DNA of 15,545 nucleotides from Verrucomicrobiota bacterium (GCA_023450935.1 JAEXGH010000002.1:1-15545); one strand, 5' to 3'. Shown: positions 1-7,688, counted from the first letter of the stretch. Notes: generated from the sequence alone by a model not told the origin. Translations and numbers: made by a program.

Positions 1-28
1 GGGCAAGAATTGTCCTAAACGCCGGCAT
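1..28 (-). CDS. Possible start of the next operon gene (5' fragment only)
   Basis: An ATG at 28-26 opens a frame reading MPAFRTILA that stays open to the window edge. It begins 2 nt after the stop codon of the ABC-2 permease, the tight spacing expected of another gene in the same operon. Permease/ATPase pairs of this kind are often followed by a further membrane subunit, but nine residues cannot identify it. A GAGG lies about 14 nt upstream, rather far for a ribosome binding site. The fragment may also be chance. Confidence 0.3.
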
Positions 29-30
29 AC

Positions 31-804
31 TCAGAAATCGCGCCTCGAAAAAAGAAACGCAGCCAGAGCCGCCGCCGCGCAAATATAGACCGACGCATAC
101 GCGCATAAGAACGCCGAAAGCCCGAAATCCACCGCCCCGAAGGCGAACGCCTCCGCCGTGTCGAGCAGGCGGAAGTCGGGAAACAGATACGACGCACATT
201 CCGCAAACGCGCTCGCATTCCCGCCAAGCCCCGCGAGCGAGTTGCCCATAACCGACACAAGCACGCACATAAACGAAACCGCAAGCGAGAACAAAAACGA
301 GCCCGACACCCCGCAAACCGCCGCCGCAACCGCCGCACACATGCAAAGTTTCAGCCACTGCACGCCGCAGTAAACCGCAAGCCCCGCAAAATTCGCCCCG
401 TCGGCGGGTTCTACGCCCGACGCAATTTGCGCCGCCAAAAGCGAAACCGCCGCCGCGCAGAAAACCGCCGCGCAGAAAACGGCGGTAGCCATGCACACGC
501 CCGCAAGTTTTCCGAAAACGAAGTCGAACATGTTTACCGACTTCGAAAGCAGCGTTATGACCGTCTTGTTTTCGATTTCCGCCGAGAACAGATGGCACGT
601 CGCCGATACGGCTATTATTGCGCCGAAGAAATTAAGCGCACCCGAGCAGAAATCGAAAATGAACCTGAGCTGTTCGTGCCCCAAGTCGAGCCTGAGAAAA
701 AATTTCGAAACCGCCGCAAGCGCGACCGCGCAAACCGCGGCAAGCAGAACAAGCTTCTGGCGGACGGTCTCCCTGAAAGTATTGTATGCAATAGTCGCAA
801 TCAT
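31..804 (-). CDS. ABC-2 type transporter permease subunit
   Basis: A 257-residue integral membrane protein with about six hydrophobic segments. It looks like the NosY/GldF-like ABC-2 permease group. The N-terminus (MIATIAYNTFRETVRQK, then a hydrophobic helix) and the segment EIENKTVITLLSKSVNMF followed by FGKLAG match the usual 'E-T-LLSKP-GK' region between helices 2 and 3 of this family. The C-terminus FLFSRRDF is also typical. I chose the ATG at 804-802 because it overlaps the ATPase stop as ATGA; longer in-frame extensions are Arg/Gly-rich and lie inside the ATPase gene. It should form the membrane channel for the ATPase encoded just upstream. The substrate is unknown. The family exports lipids, drugs or peptides, or assists maturation of envelope proteins. 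Confidence 0.85.
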   Translation of the reverse strand: MIATIAYNTFRETVRQKLVLLAAVCAVALAAVSKFFLRLDLGHEQLRFIFDFCSGALNFFGAIIAVSATCHLFSAEIENKTVITLLSKSVNMFDFVFGKLAGVCMATAVFCAAVFCAAAVSLLAAQIASGVEPADGANFAGLAVYCGVQWLKLCMCAAVAAAVCGVSGSFLFSLAVSFMCVLVSVMGNSLAGLGGNASAFAECASYLFPDFRLLDTAEAFAFGAVDFGLSAFLCAYASVYICAAAALAAFLFSRRDF

Positions 805-1637
805 CGCGTTTTTGATTTGAAAAATTCTGCAAGCGAAATGCGCTCGGGGCTGCGGCGGCAGACCTCCACCCCCTCCGCGGCGGCGGCGGCGCAAATTGCG
901 TCGAGCTTCGCGCCGTCCGACGTGCCGAAAACAACCCGCGTGGAATCGGGCTTGGAAAGCAGTTCGTCGAGCGTGCCGCATGCGGCAACGCGCCCCTTTG
1001 AAAGGAACACGACCCTGTCGCACAACGACTCAACCTCGCTCATTATGTGCGAACACAGCAGAACCGATTTTCCCTCCGCCTTCAAACGCCGCACTATTTC
1101 CGCCATGTCCGCCGCGCCAACGGGGTCAAGCCCCGAAGCGGGTTCGTCCAAAATCACGAGCTTGGGATTGTGGACTATCGCCTGAGCCAGTCCCGCGCGC
1201 TGGACCATTCCCTTGGAATAAAGCCCCACAGCCCTGTCGGCGGCGTCGTCAAGCCCCACCAAATTTAGGGCTTTCATTGCCGCAGTTTTCGACTCGGCGC
1301 GCCCCATGCCTGAAAGCCGCGCGTAGAAGGCCACAAGCTCGAACCCCGTCAAAAACTTGTAAAAATAGGGAGATTCGGGCAGATATCCCATATCGCGCTT
1401 GGCCATTTTCGAGACGGGTTTGCCGAAAACAAGACACTCGCCCGAACTCGGTTTGACCGCGCCTATTATCGTTTTTATCGTCGTGCTTTTACCGGCCCCG
1501 TTCGCGCCCACAAGCCCGAGAATTTCGTTGTCGGCGACGGAAAACGAAACGTCGTCCAAGGCGCGCACAAGCACGCCGCGCACGCCGTAGCGGTAATACT
1601 TGGAAAGGTGTTTTATCTCTACTGCGGGAACGCTCAT
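801..1637 (-). CDS. ABC transporter ATP-binding protein
   Basis: A 278-residue nucleotide-binding subunit. Visible motifs are Walker A GANGAGKST (residues 44-52), a Q-loop region at MGYLPESP (about 83-90), a signature-like YSKGMVQR (140-147, where the usual form is LSGGQ), Walker B LVILDEP (160-166), the D-loop GLDP and an H-loop His at 197 (CSHIMSE). Pairing with an ABC-2 permease and the PESP-type Q-loop place it in the CcmA/NatA-like exporter group (family knowledge). Its stop overlaps the permease start by 4 nt, and its own start overlaps the stop of the acylphosphatase gene by 4 nt (ATGA in both cases). Translation of the three genes is therefore probably coupled. The residues after about 225 form a C-terminal extension, common in this group. 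Confidence 0.93.
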   Translation of the reverse strand: MSVPAVEIKHLSKYYRYGVRGVLVRALDDVSFSVADNEILGLVGANGAGKSTTIKTIIGAVKPSSGECLVFGKPVSKMAKRDMGYLPESPYFYKFLTGFELVAFYARLSGMGRAESKTAAMKALNLVGLDDAADRAVGLYSKGMVQRAGLAQAIVHNPKLVILDEPASGLDPVGAADMAEIVRRLKAEGKSVLLCSHIMSEVESLCDRVVFLSKGRVAACGTLDELLSKPDSTRVVFGTSDGAKLDAICAAAAAEGVEVCRRSPERISLAEFFKSKTR

Positions 1638-1909
1638 AATTTGATGTAGAAGCCCTTGTATGAGTGGTCGGAGGTGTCGGCTTTTTCCTCGTAGTTTTTA
1701 ATGAAGCAGTCCATCACGTTGCGGATTTCGGCGGCGAACGCGCGGACTTCGGGCTCATCGCCGACCGCCACCAGATGCACGCGGCCGTCGTCGAGATTTT
1801 CCACAAACCCCGTAATGTCGAACCCCGACGCTACGCGGGTTGTCTTGAAACGGAATCCGACGCCCTGAACGCGCCCCTCAAACCAGACCTGCAACCTAAA
1901 CTTTCCCAT
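1634..1909 (-). CDS. acyP: Acylphosphatase
   Basis: A protein of 91 residues, the normal size of acylphosphatases, which hydrolyse carboxyl-phosphate bonds in small acyl phosphates. The phosphate-binding loop is clear: FEGRVQGVGFR, with the catalytic Arg at residue 20 from the ATG at 1909. The catalytic Asn lies in GFVENLDDGRV (residue 38 in the same numbering). The C-terminus ends YKGFYIKL, similar to the usual F-I-Y strand. A TTG two codons upstream (1915) is an alternative start; I prefer the ATG. The gene heads a coupled operon with an ABC transporter, overlapping the ATPase start as ATGA. No functional link between the two is established, so the pairing may only reflect shared expression. 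Confidence 0.93.
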   Translation of the reverse strand: MGKFRLQVWFEGRVQGVGFRFKTTRVASGFDITGFVENLDDGRVHLVAVGDEPEVRAFAAEIRNVMDCFIKNYEEKADTSDHSYKGFYIKL

Positions 1910-1986
1910 GCGCAAATACTCGCAAAAGCGCGCGGCGTGTTCAAGTTTTTTTTGGCATGCGCGCGGCGAAGATATCTTACGCCCGC

Positions 1987-2020
1987 AAAAAAAAGACGCG
2001 CCCGAACATTCGAACGCGCC
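1987..2020 (-). terminator. Rho-independent terminator after the AspT-like transporter gene
   Basis: Read on the minus strand, arms GGCGCGTTCG and CGGGCGCGTC (10 bp, including three G-U pairs) enclose the loop AATGTT and are followed directly by eight T. It lies 19 nt downstream of the transporter stop at 2039, so it ends that transcript and separates it from acyP. Confidence 0.85.
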
Positions 2021-2038
2021 ATACCCGCGGCCGCTCGA

Positions 2039-3694
2039 CTACAGGAAAAGCAAAATAAGCAACTGCGCCGTAAGCACGCGCAGGAACATTGAAAGCGGAT
2101 ACACCGTAGCGTATGATTCCGCAACGACGGAGTCTGTAGTGCTCGAATTTGCATACGCCAACGCGGGCGGGTTTGTTGTCGCGCCCGAAATCACGCCGAT
2201 TATCGAATAATAGTCGAGCTTCAACAGGAAACGCCCCGCAATGAACGCTATGAACATCGGCACGAGCGTTATTGCCGAACCTATCAAAAACCACTTTCCG
2301 CCATTCGCCGAAAAAATCGTGCCGAAGAAGTTTCCGCCCGCGCCTATGCCCACTGCGCACAAAAACAGCGAAATACCTATTTCACGCGCCATAAGGCTTG
2401 CGCTGTTTGAAATATACGTGGCAATTTTAAAGCGCGGCGCGTAGTATCCCACCAAGATTGCCGCCACAAGTGGCCCGCCCGCCAAACCGAGTTTTATGGG
2501 CTGCGGAACTGCGGGGAACCAAACGGGAATACTGCCCAAAACCACGCCCAAAACTATAGCCGCAAACATCGGCGCAAGGTTCGGGGCGTCGAGCTTCTTG
2601 ACGGAATTTCCCACGATTTTCTCCACGCGTCCTATAGCCTCCTTTGAGCCTACCACAGTGAGCCTGTCGCCGAGGTGCAGCTTGAAGTCGGCGTGCGCAG
2701 TGATGTCCGTTCCCGCTCTGTTGATGCGCGTAACGTTGAACGCCGCCGCGCCGAACAACCCGAGGCTAAGCAGCGTTTTGCCCTCGAGCTTCGGGGAGCT
2801 TACAACGAATTTGGCGTCCATAATCTGGGTGTCGATTTTGCGCCACTGGAAGTCTATTTTCTTGCCGAAATACGACACGAAATAGTCTATGTCTTTCGCG
2901 TCGGTTATAATCAGAACTTTGTCGCCGCCGCTTAGAACCATGTCCTTGTTGGCGGGCGAAATTTTGGAGCCCTGACAAATGCGCGAAATCACGAAATGCC
3001 TATTGCTGTTGGCGAAAATCTGCCCGATTGTCTTCCCGAAAATTCCGGGGTTTGCAACCTCGACGGAAACGCGGGCGGGCTCGCTGCCTATCGCCTTGCG
3101 GGCCTCGCCCTCGAACGCCGCATTGCCGATGAATTTTCTGAACAAAACGCCGAACAACATCATCGAACCTATCACACCCAAAACGCCCATCGGATATGCC
3201 GCCGCATAACCGAGCGCAATATTGGGGTTTTCCCTGCCCACGGTGTCGGCGAACGTCTGCGAAGCCGCTCCCAAAGCGGGCGTGTTCGTTACCGCGCCCG
3301 ACATTATCCCGACCAAAACCTCGCTCGGGACCGAACAGCAGAAAATGAAAACAACCGTAACCGCCACACCCGAAAACACTATTACCGCCGCAAGCAGATT
3401 GAGCTTCACACCCGACGCCCTGAACAGCGAAAAGAAACTGGGGCCTACCTGCAAACCGATTGAACACACAAATAAAATCAGTCCGAAATCCTTCACAAAC
3501 GCCAGCACGTTCGCGGGAATCTGCAGACCGAAGTGCCCTATTATTATACCGGCAAAGAGTATCCAGGCAACGCCGATTCCGACGCCCGCAACCTTTATTT
3601 TTCCGAGAACAAGCCCCGCGCATATGACAAACGCCAGCACCAAAATGCTGTTGGCGGCGGAGCTTTGAAATACGAGACTATTCAGCCAATCCAT
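2039..3694 (-). CDS. AspT/YidE/YbjL-family transporter with two RCK_C domains
   Basis: A 551-residue membrane protein, the usual length for the aspartate:alanine exchanger family and its YidE/YbjL relatives. The layout is N-terminal helices (about 1-190), a soluble middle with two TrkA-C (RCK_C)-like modules (about 205-285 and 290-365, containing GDKVLIITD and GDRLTVVGS), then C-terminal helices. The internal duplication that defines the family is visible: SGAVTNTPALGAA near residues 132-144 and SGATTNPPALAYA in the C-terminal half, each followed by a YA-x-YP motif. AspT itself exchanges aspartate for alanine; the substrate here cannot be read from the sequence. An AGGA lies 9 nt before the ATG. 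The gene has its own promoter and terminator and is divergent from a LysR regulator, which is the likely controller. Confidence 0.92.
   Translation of the reverse strand: MDWLNSLVFQSSAANSILVLAFVICAGLVLGKIKVAGVGIGVAWILFAGIIIGHFGLQIPANVLAFVKDFGLILFVCSIGLQVGPSFFSLFRASGVKLNLLAAVIVFSGVAVTVVFIFCCSVPSEVLVGIMSGAVTNTPALGAASQTFADTVGRENPNIALGYAAAYPMGVLGVIGSMMLFGVLFRKFIGNAAFEGEARKAIGSEPARVSVEVANPGIFGKTIGQIFANSNRHFVISRICQGSKISPANKDMVLSGGDKVLIITDAKDIDYFVSYFGKKIDFQWRKIDTQIMDAKFVVSSPKLEGKTLLSLGLFGAAAFNVTRINRAGTDITAHADFKLHLGDRLTVVGSKEAIGRVEKIVGNSVKKLDAPNLAPMFAAIVLGVVLGSIPVWFPAVPQPIKLGLAGGPLVAAILVGYYAPRFKIATYISNSASLMAREIGISLFLCAVGIGAGGNFFGTIFSANGGKWFLIGSAITLVPMFIAFIAGRFLLKLDYYSIIGVISGATTNPPALAYANSSTTDSVVAESYATVYPLSMFLRVLTAQLLILLFL
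3584..3619 (-). repeat. 36-bp sequence repeated at 10140-10175 (copy inside the transporter gene)
   Basis: These 36 bases recur exactly, in the same orientation, at 10140-10175. In this copy they are exactly codons 26-37 of the AspT-like transporter, reading AGLVLGKIKVAG. The flanking bases differ on both sides. Confidence 0.9.
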
Positions 3695-3718
3695 AAAATG
3701 TAATCCTGCAATCCGAAA

Positions 3719-3746
3719 ATTTTACTCGACTCTGTGATTTTTTCAA
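3719..3746 (-). promoter_or_regulatory. Sigma70-like promoter of the AspT-like transporter
   Basis: On the minus strand, TTGAAA (3746-3741) and TAAAAT (3724-3719) are separated by 16 bp and lie about 25 nt upstream of the transporter ATG. On the opposite strand TATACT (3747-3752) directly abuts the -35 box and could be the -10 of the LysR gene. Divergent promoters in this 97-bp gap would therefore overlap. TTCA (3742-3745) and TGAA (3760-3763) form a weak dyad that might belong to a LysR-type operator. Confidence 0.6.
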
Positions 3747-3791
3747 TATACTAAAACAATGAATTTAATAAGAAAAACAGATTGAATTTTT

Positions 3792-4703
3792 ATGGAAATA
3801 AAACAGCTTGCATATTTTCTCGAGGCGGCGCGCTGCCTGCATTTCTCGAAGGCAGCCGACAACGTGGGCGTTGCGCAGTCGGCACTGAGCCAGCAGATTG
3901 CGCGGCTGGAAAGTGAACTCGGCTGCAGGCTTTTCGACCGCAGCAACAAATGGAAGGTGTCGCTTACAAGCGCGGGGCAGACGCTGCGCGCGGAGGCCGA
4001 GGAGATAATGCAAAAGCTCCAATACGCAAAGCTCAGAACATACAGGGCGTCAAAGGGCGAAATAGGCGGGCTTTCCATTTCGGCTATTCCGTCGTTTTTC
4101 AGCTCGAACCAGTTTTTCGGTGCGTTGCGGACAATGCAGAAAAAATACCCCGACGTGTTTTTCAGGCTCAGCAAACATTCGTCGGCTACGATATTCGAAG
4201 AGCTGACGTCCGGAAAAATCGACTTCGGCATAATACGCGTGGCCGACACTTCGCAACTGCGCCAAAACTTCGCGGAACTGGGGCGCGAAAAGGTTATTTT
4301 GGCGATGCCCGCAAAACATGCGTTGGCTAAGAAAAAACGCATATTCGTCTCGGATTTGCGCGACGAAAAATTCATAATGATTCCCCACGAAGAATCGCCG
4401 TTTTTCAACAACACCGTAACGTCGATTCTCCAGCGGCGCGGGAATTTTACGCCGAAAATATCGCAGGAAATCTACAACTTCGACGCCGTTTTGAAAATAC
4501 TTTCCGACAGCGACTGCGTTGCCCTTGTCCCCGAACTCCTGCGCGAACAGAATACCTACGGCGTGCTTCTGCGTGAGGTCGAGGATTTGAAAGTGGACAT
4601 AAAATACGTCGGCATTTGGAACACGGTGTCAAAACAGCTCGAAAATTTTCTGAAAATCATGCGGCAAAATTTCCCCGCCCAAAACAGACGCCAAAAGAAG
4701 TAG
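3792..4703 (+). CDS. LysR-family transcriptional regulator
   Basis: A 303-residue protein of standard LysR length. The N-terminal winged helix-turn-helix covers residues 1-60 (FLEAARCLHFSKAADNVG, then AQSALSQQIARLESELG and RLFDRSN), with the LTSAG segment after it. A linker helix leads into a two-lobed effector-binding domain (about 90-290). No strong Shine-Dalgarno precedes the ATG. It is transcribed away from the AspT-like transporter across 97 bp, the classic arrangement in which a LysR protein represses itself and activates the divergent gene when its ligand is present. That control is inferred from position only. The ligand is unknown, though the transporter's substrate is an obvious candidate. 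Confidence 0.93.
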   Translation: MEIKQLAYFLEAARCLHFSKAADNVGVAQSALSQQIARLESELGCRLFDRSNKWKVSLTSAGQTLRAEAEEIMQKLQYAKLRTYRASKGEIGGLSISAIPSFFSSNQFFGALRTMQKKYPDVFFRLSKHSSATIFEELTSGKIDFGIIRVADTSQLRQNFAELGREKVILAMPAKHALAKKKRIFVSDLRDEKFIMIPHEESPFFNNTVTSILQRRGNFTPKISQEIYNFDAVLKILSDSDCVALVPELLREQNTYGVLLREVEDLKVDIKYVGIWNTVSKQLENFLKIMRQNFPAQNRRQKK

Positions 4704-4920
4704 CGCACTGTTTGCACAACACGCCCTACGCGCCGCATGCGCGACGTGCCCAAACAACCAACGCGCCGAATGAGGTTATCGCCCCGCCGTAGAGATAAAC
4801 TCCCGCCCCGCTCACGCGGCGGCTCAAGCGCGGCAAATCAGCGTTCCAGTTTGAAAACGACTTCTTTCTACATTCTCCCACGCAAGCCCGACACTTTGTC
4901 GTCCGCACCCGCCCGCAGCC

Positions 4921-4955
4921 GAAAAAGAAGGCGGGCTTCGCGAACGAAACCCGCC
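4921..4955 (-). terminator. Orphan rho-independent terminator
   Basis: On the minus strand GGCGGG(T)TTCG and CGAA(G)CCCGCC form a stem of 6+4 bp with one mismatch and a 4-nt loop, followed by TTCTTTTTC. The T-rich side exists only on the minus strand, so it serves a leftward transcript starting somewhere between here and the AraC gene. It could also block readthrough into the end of the LysR gene. Confidence 0.65.
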
Positions 4956-5075
4956 GATATTACAACACTAATTACCAATCTATGCGTAAAGGAAGTTATC
5001 CGCGTTAAAACCGTCCCACACTCCGTCCCCTGCGGGGCGGAAAGTGTTTCGCATTTCCACGCAACTTTCGAAAAA
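4921..5075 (-). ncRNA. Candidate small structured RNA (or short leaderless message)
   Basis: A minus-strand segment of about 150 nt ends at the orphan terminator and contains a second hairpin at 5019-5046: CACT, a TT bulge, CCG and CCCC pair with GGGG, a bulged A, CGG and AGTG around a GCA loop. A TTATAT/TATATT -10-like box lies near 5075-5081 without a clear -35. A 24-codon frame (5054-4980, beginning MRNTFRPAGDG) also fits inside. No known RNA family was recognised. The exact 5' end is a guess. Confidence 0.3.
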
Positions 5076-5174
5076 TATAACACAAAAGCATTCGGAGCTC
5101 ACTAAAAATAAACAAATATCTTCCGTATTTTTTAATATCTTGACTTTCGCGCGCAAAATCCGCAATTTCGGCGC

Positions 5175-6146
5175 ATGAAAAGAAAAACGGATTCGGATAA
5201 AAACGCGAGCGGTGAGGAAATTCTGTGGCAGTTTAAAAACGAAAACAAAATTCAGGTCTGGCCAAAGGACGACTTCCAGCAATACATCACTCCTCCCAGC
5301 GCGATTTTCCCCAAGCAGCATTTAAAATGGAAAAACATAGTATGTCCGCCCGCGCTTCCCGTAAACATAACGCTAAACGGCGGCGTGCTTGCGGCGGGAT
5401 TTTCGAGGCACAACAGCGAGTATTTCGTGTCGCACAGCGGCGAACCGTTTTTTACCTACATCGTAATGCTCAAGGGCAAATACTGCGCAAAGACGGAAAA
5501 CAAAAAATACGACATCTGCGCAAAAATGGGCTTCCTGCTCCCCGCAAAAGTTCCGTGCGACTATTTCACGCGCAACTCGAAATTCGAGCTAATCTGGTTC
5601 CACATCAAACCCACTCCGCGCTGGGTGAACGTTCTCGGACAAAGACCGCTGTGCCGCAAACTGGAGCATTTAGACCAATTTGTTTTTCTTTTCGATTTGT
5701 ATAGAAAAGAACTGTTTTCCGGAAAACCGCGGCTCGACTACCTGCAACACGCTTTCGCTCTGATGATGGCGACTGTCGAGCGCGAATTTTCGGGGGAATC
5801 CCTGCGCAAAACGCCCGAAAAGCTGTCGCAAAAACTCGAAAAATTCTGCGGCGAATTGTCCTTGAAAATCTCCGAAAAATGGACGCAAAAACGCGCCGCC
5901 GCATGCCTGAACTGCACTGTCCGCGAATTGGACGGGGCGTTTTCGGCGCGCCACGGCAAGACTTTCGCAAAGTTCCTGCTCGAGCTGCGAATGGCGAACG
6001 CGCTCAAAATGTTGCGCGCAGGCAAAACGGTTGCCGAAACGGCGCGGGCGGCGGGATTTTCAAACGCATACGCGTTCTCGAATTCGTTCAAGGCGTTCTA
6101 CGGAATGTCGCCGCGCAACTACATTTCCGAGCTTGACGGCGAGTAG
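5175..6146 (+). CDS. AraC-family transcriptional regulator
   Basis: A 323-residue protein. The C-terminal hundred residues are an AraC/XylS DNA-binding domain with two helix-turn-helix units. The second is the clearer: KTVAETARAAGFSNAYAF followed by FKAFYGMSPRNY, the family signature. The N-terminal part (about 50-170) resembles the cupin-like sensor domain common in Verrucomicrobia AraC proteins, with a GEPFFTYIVMLKG strand and FLLPAKVPCDY, so a small, perhaps sugar-like, ligand is possible (inference). The ATG has no obvious Shine-Dalgarno. The last 28 nt overlap the 3' end of the convergent ModF-like gene. No adjacent target gene is apparent; the divergent minus-strand element at 4921-5075 is the nearest candidate. 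Confidence 0.92.
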   Translation: MKRKTDSDKNASGEEILWQFKNENKIQVWPKDDFQQYITPPSAIFPKQHLKWKNIVCPPALPVNITLNGGVLAAGFSRHNSEYFVSHSGEPFFTYIVMLKGKYCAKTENKKYDICAKMGFLLPAKVPCDYFTRNSKFELIWFHIKPTPRWVNVLGQRPLCRKLEHLDQFVFLFDLYRKELFSGKPRLDYLQHAFALMMATVEREFSGESLRKTPEKLSQKLEKFCGELSLKISEKWTQKRAAACLNCTVRELDGAFSARHGKTFAKFLLELRMANALKMLRAGKTVAETARAAGFSNAYAFSNSFKAFYGMSPRNYISELDGE

Positions 6147-7600
6147 GCTCCGTTGTAGACGACGCGCCCCTTGTCGAGCTCCAGCTTGTGGTCGAGGCAT
6201 TTCGGCAACTGGGTTTCGTAGTGCCCCACATAGATTATAGTTTTGCCGTAGACGCTGAGCGCGTCGAGAATACCGTTGAAAAAGCGCGTTTGGAGCACGT
6301 CCAACCCCTGGCATGGTTCGTCCAAAATCAACAGCTGCGGATTTTTCACGACTGTTCGCGCCAGCATTGCAAGCCGCTGTTTGCCGAGAGGGAGAATGTC
6401 GAGAAGTTTGGCGCGCTCGTCCCAAAGGCCGAAGAATTTCAGCACGCACTCAATCTGTTTTTGCTCCGCGAACGAAACGTCCAAGAACCAGCCGATTGTG
6501 TCTTTCAAGCCCGAGGCAACGCAGTTGTAGACGGTCGAGTTGCGGTCGAAATACCAGTGCATTTCGGGCGAAATTATGCCGATTTTCTCCTTGATGTCCC
6601 AAATGCTTTCGCCCGAGCCGCGCGGCCGCCCGAAGAGCTTGATGTCGCTTGAATACGCCTGCGGGTGGTCGCCGTCGAGCAGGCTTAAGAGCGTCGATTT
6701 CCCCGAACCGTTGCGCCCCTGCAGAAGCCATTTTTCGCCGGCGTTAACGCGCCAAGTGATGTCGTTCAACACTGTTTTTTCTCCGTAGCGAACAGACACC
6801 CCGTTGAGTTCGAGCATATTTTGGCTGTCGATTTTCGGGTGTTTTTGGAGAAAAAACGGAACCGGCGGAATGTGTGTTTCGAAGGTTTTTACCTGCGCGG
6901 GAACACGCTCCGTTATAATGAGTCTGCCGTTTTCAAGGCGCGCAAAACGCGAAAGCTTTGAGGGAAGTTCGTCGTCGTTGGCGACAATTACAAGTGTTGT
7001 GCCCGATGCCATGGCGGAATCGAGCAAATCGTTCAAATTCGCGCGGGAGACGGCGTCCAAGCCCACATACGGCTCGTCCAAAAGCAGCACCTGCGGGTTG
7101 AGCCAAAGCGCGCAGACAAGCTGCAATTTTTTGTGCTCGCCGCTCGAAAGCTCGATAAGCTGCGTATGGCGGCAGTCGGAAAAACCGAATTTTTCGAGTA
7201 TCGGCTCTACGTTTTTGAAGTCGAGATTTTCCTCCCTGCCGAATTTTTCAAGCTCGGCGAAAACGGTGAGCGTTTCGTTTTCCTCCTGTTTGTTGTAGCG
7301 TTGCTGGTAGTAGAAATTCCTATCGCCGTCGAGGTTTGAAAACTTATACCAGTTGTCTACGTAGCGGACTGCGCGCGGCGCGCTGCTGCGGGAATCGAAC
7401 GAAACGTCCACCTCGCCCGAGTGCTCTACCAAGCCCGCCAACGCCTTCAAAAACGACGACTTCCCCGAGCCGCTTTCGCCCGTAATCCGCCAGCCGCACG
7501 CGCGCGACGAGCTCCACCGAAGACCGTCAAGCACTGCGTCCGCACCGTAGCGCACGCACAAATTAGAAACCGACAACGCGTCGGGCATATCGTCTTTCAT
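6119..7600 (-). CDS. Double-ATPase ABC protein, ModF/PhrA-like
   Basis: A 493-residue protein with two ABC ATPase domains and no membrane segment, the size and layout of ModF (also called PhrA). Domain 1: Walker A GESGSGKSS (41-49), signature LSSGE (151-155), Walker B VLLLDEP (171-177). Domain 2: Walker A GRNGSGKST (295-303), signature LPLGKQR (403-409), Walker B LLILDEP (423-429), H-loop His 460. Domain 1 has VAND where the H-loop His is expected (about 206-209), so the two sites are probably unequal. The NFYYQQRYN segment (95-103) follows domain 1's Walker A, as in Bacteroidetes-type relatives (recollection). No molybdate genes lie nearby, so a molybdate role is not supported. The start at 7600 is fixed by a TGGAGG box; the 49-codon upstream extension is Arg-rich and not protein-like. 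Confidence 0.88.
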   Translation of the reverse strand: MKDDMPDALSVSNLCVRYGADAVLDGLRWSSSRACGWRITGESGSGKSSFLKALAGLVEHSGEVDVSFDSRSSAPRAVRYVDNWYKFSNLDGDRNFYYQQRYNKQEENETLTVFAELEKFGREENLDFKNVEPILEKFGFSDCRHTQLIELSSGEHKKLQLVCALWLNPQVLLLDEPYVGLDAVSRANLNDLLDSAMASGTTLVIVANDDELPSKLSRFARLENGRLIITERVPAQVKTFETHIPPVPFFLQKHPKIDSQNMLELNGVSVRYGEKTVLNDITWRVNAGEKWLLQGRNGSGKSTLLSLLDGDHPQAYSSDIKLFGRPRGSGESIWDIKEKIGIISPEMHWYFDRNSTVYNCVASGLKDTIGWFLDVSFAEQKQIECVLKFFGLWDERAKLLDILPLGKQRLAMLARTVVKNPQLLILDEPCQGLDVLQTRFFNGILDALSVYGKTIIYVGHYETQLPKCLDHKLELDKGRVVYNGAYSPSSSEM

Positions 7601-7604
7601 AAAA

Positions 7605-7610
7605 CCTCCA
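7605..7610 (-). promoter_or_regulatory. Strong Shine-Dalgarno that fixes the ModF-like start
   Basis: TGGAGG followed by four T before the ATG at 7600 is the best ribosome binding site in the window. It argues against the longer in-frame starts upstream. Confidence 0.85.
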
Positions 7611-7688
7611 AGCGCAAAAAAACGGACGGGCTGGGCGCGCCGCACCGCGCGGCTGCGCAAAACGCACAACAACACCCGACCGACCGCC

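Larger units (their letters stand above)
4704..5174. other. 471-bp intergenic region without a convincing protein gene
   Basis: The open frames here have the low-complexity look of chance reading frames. What stands out is on the minus strand: a GC-rich hairpin at 5019-5046 and a rho-independent terminator at 4921-4955, with no recognised minus-strand gene upstream of it. An AT-rich stretch at about 5070-5160 probably holds the promoters of the AraC gene and of any divergent transcript. TTGACT lies about 35 nt upstream of the AraC ATG, but no good -10 pairs with it. Confidence 0.6.

Noticed and set aside
427..1185. 252-residue plus-strand reading frame opposite the ABC genes
   Set aside because: It is antisense to clear ABC permease and ATPase genes and is Arg/Ser-rich, as expected of a GC-rich shadow frame.
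4737..5105. 122-residue plus-strand frame in the LysR-AraC gap
   Set aside because: Low-complexity Arg/Ser/Pro composition, no ribosome binding site, and it runs straight through the terminator hairpin.
7601..7688. Attenuator-like GC hairpin and T7 run before the ModF-like gene
   Set aside because: The best stem (GCCGC/GCGGC) is about 22 nt from the T run, too far for an intrinsic terminator.
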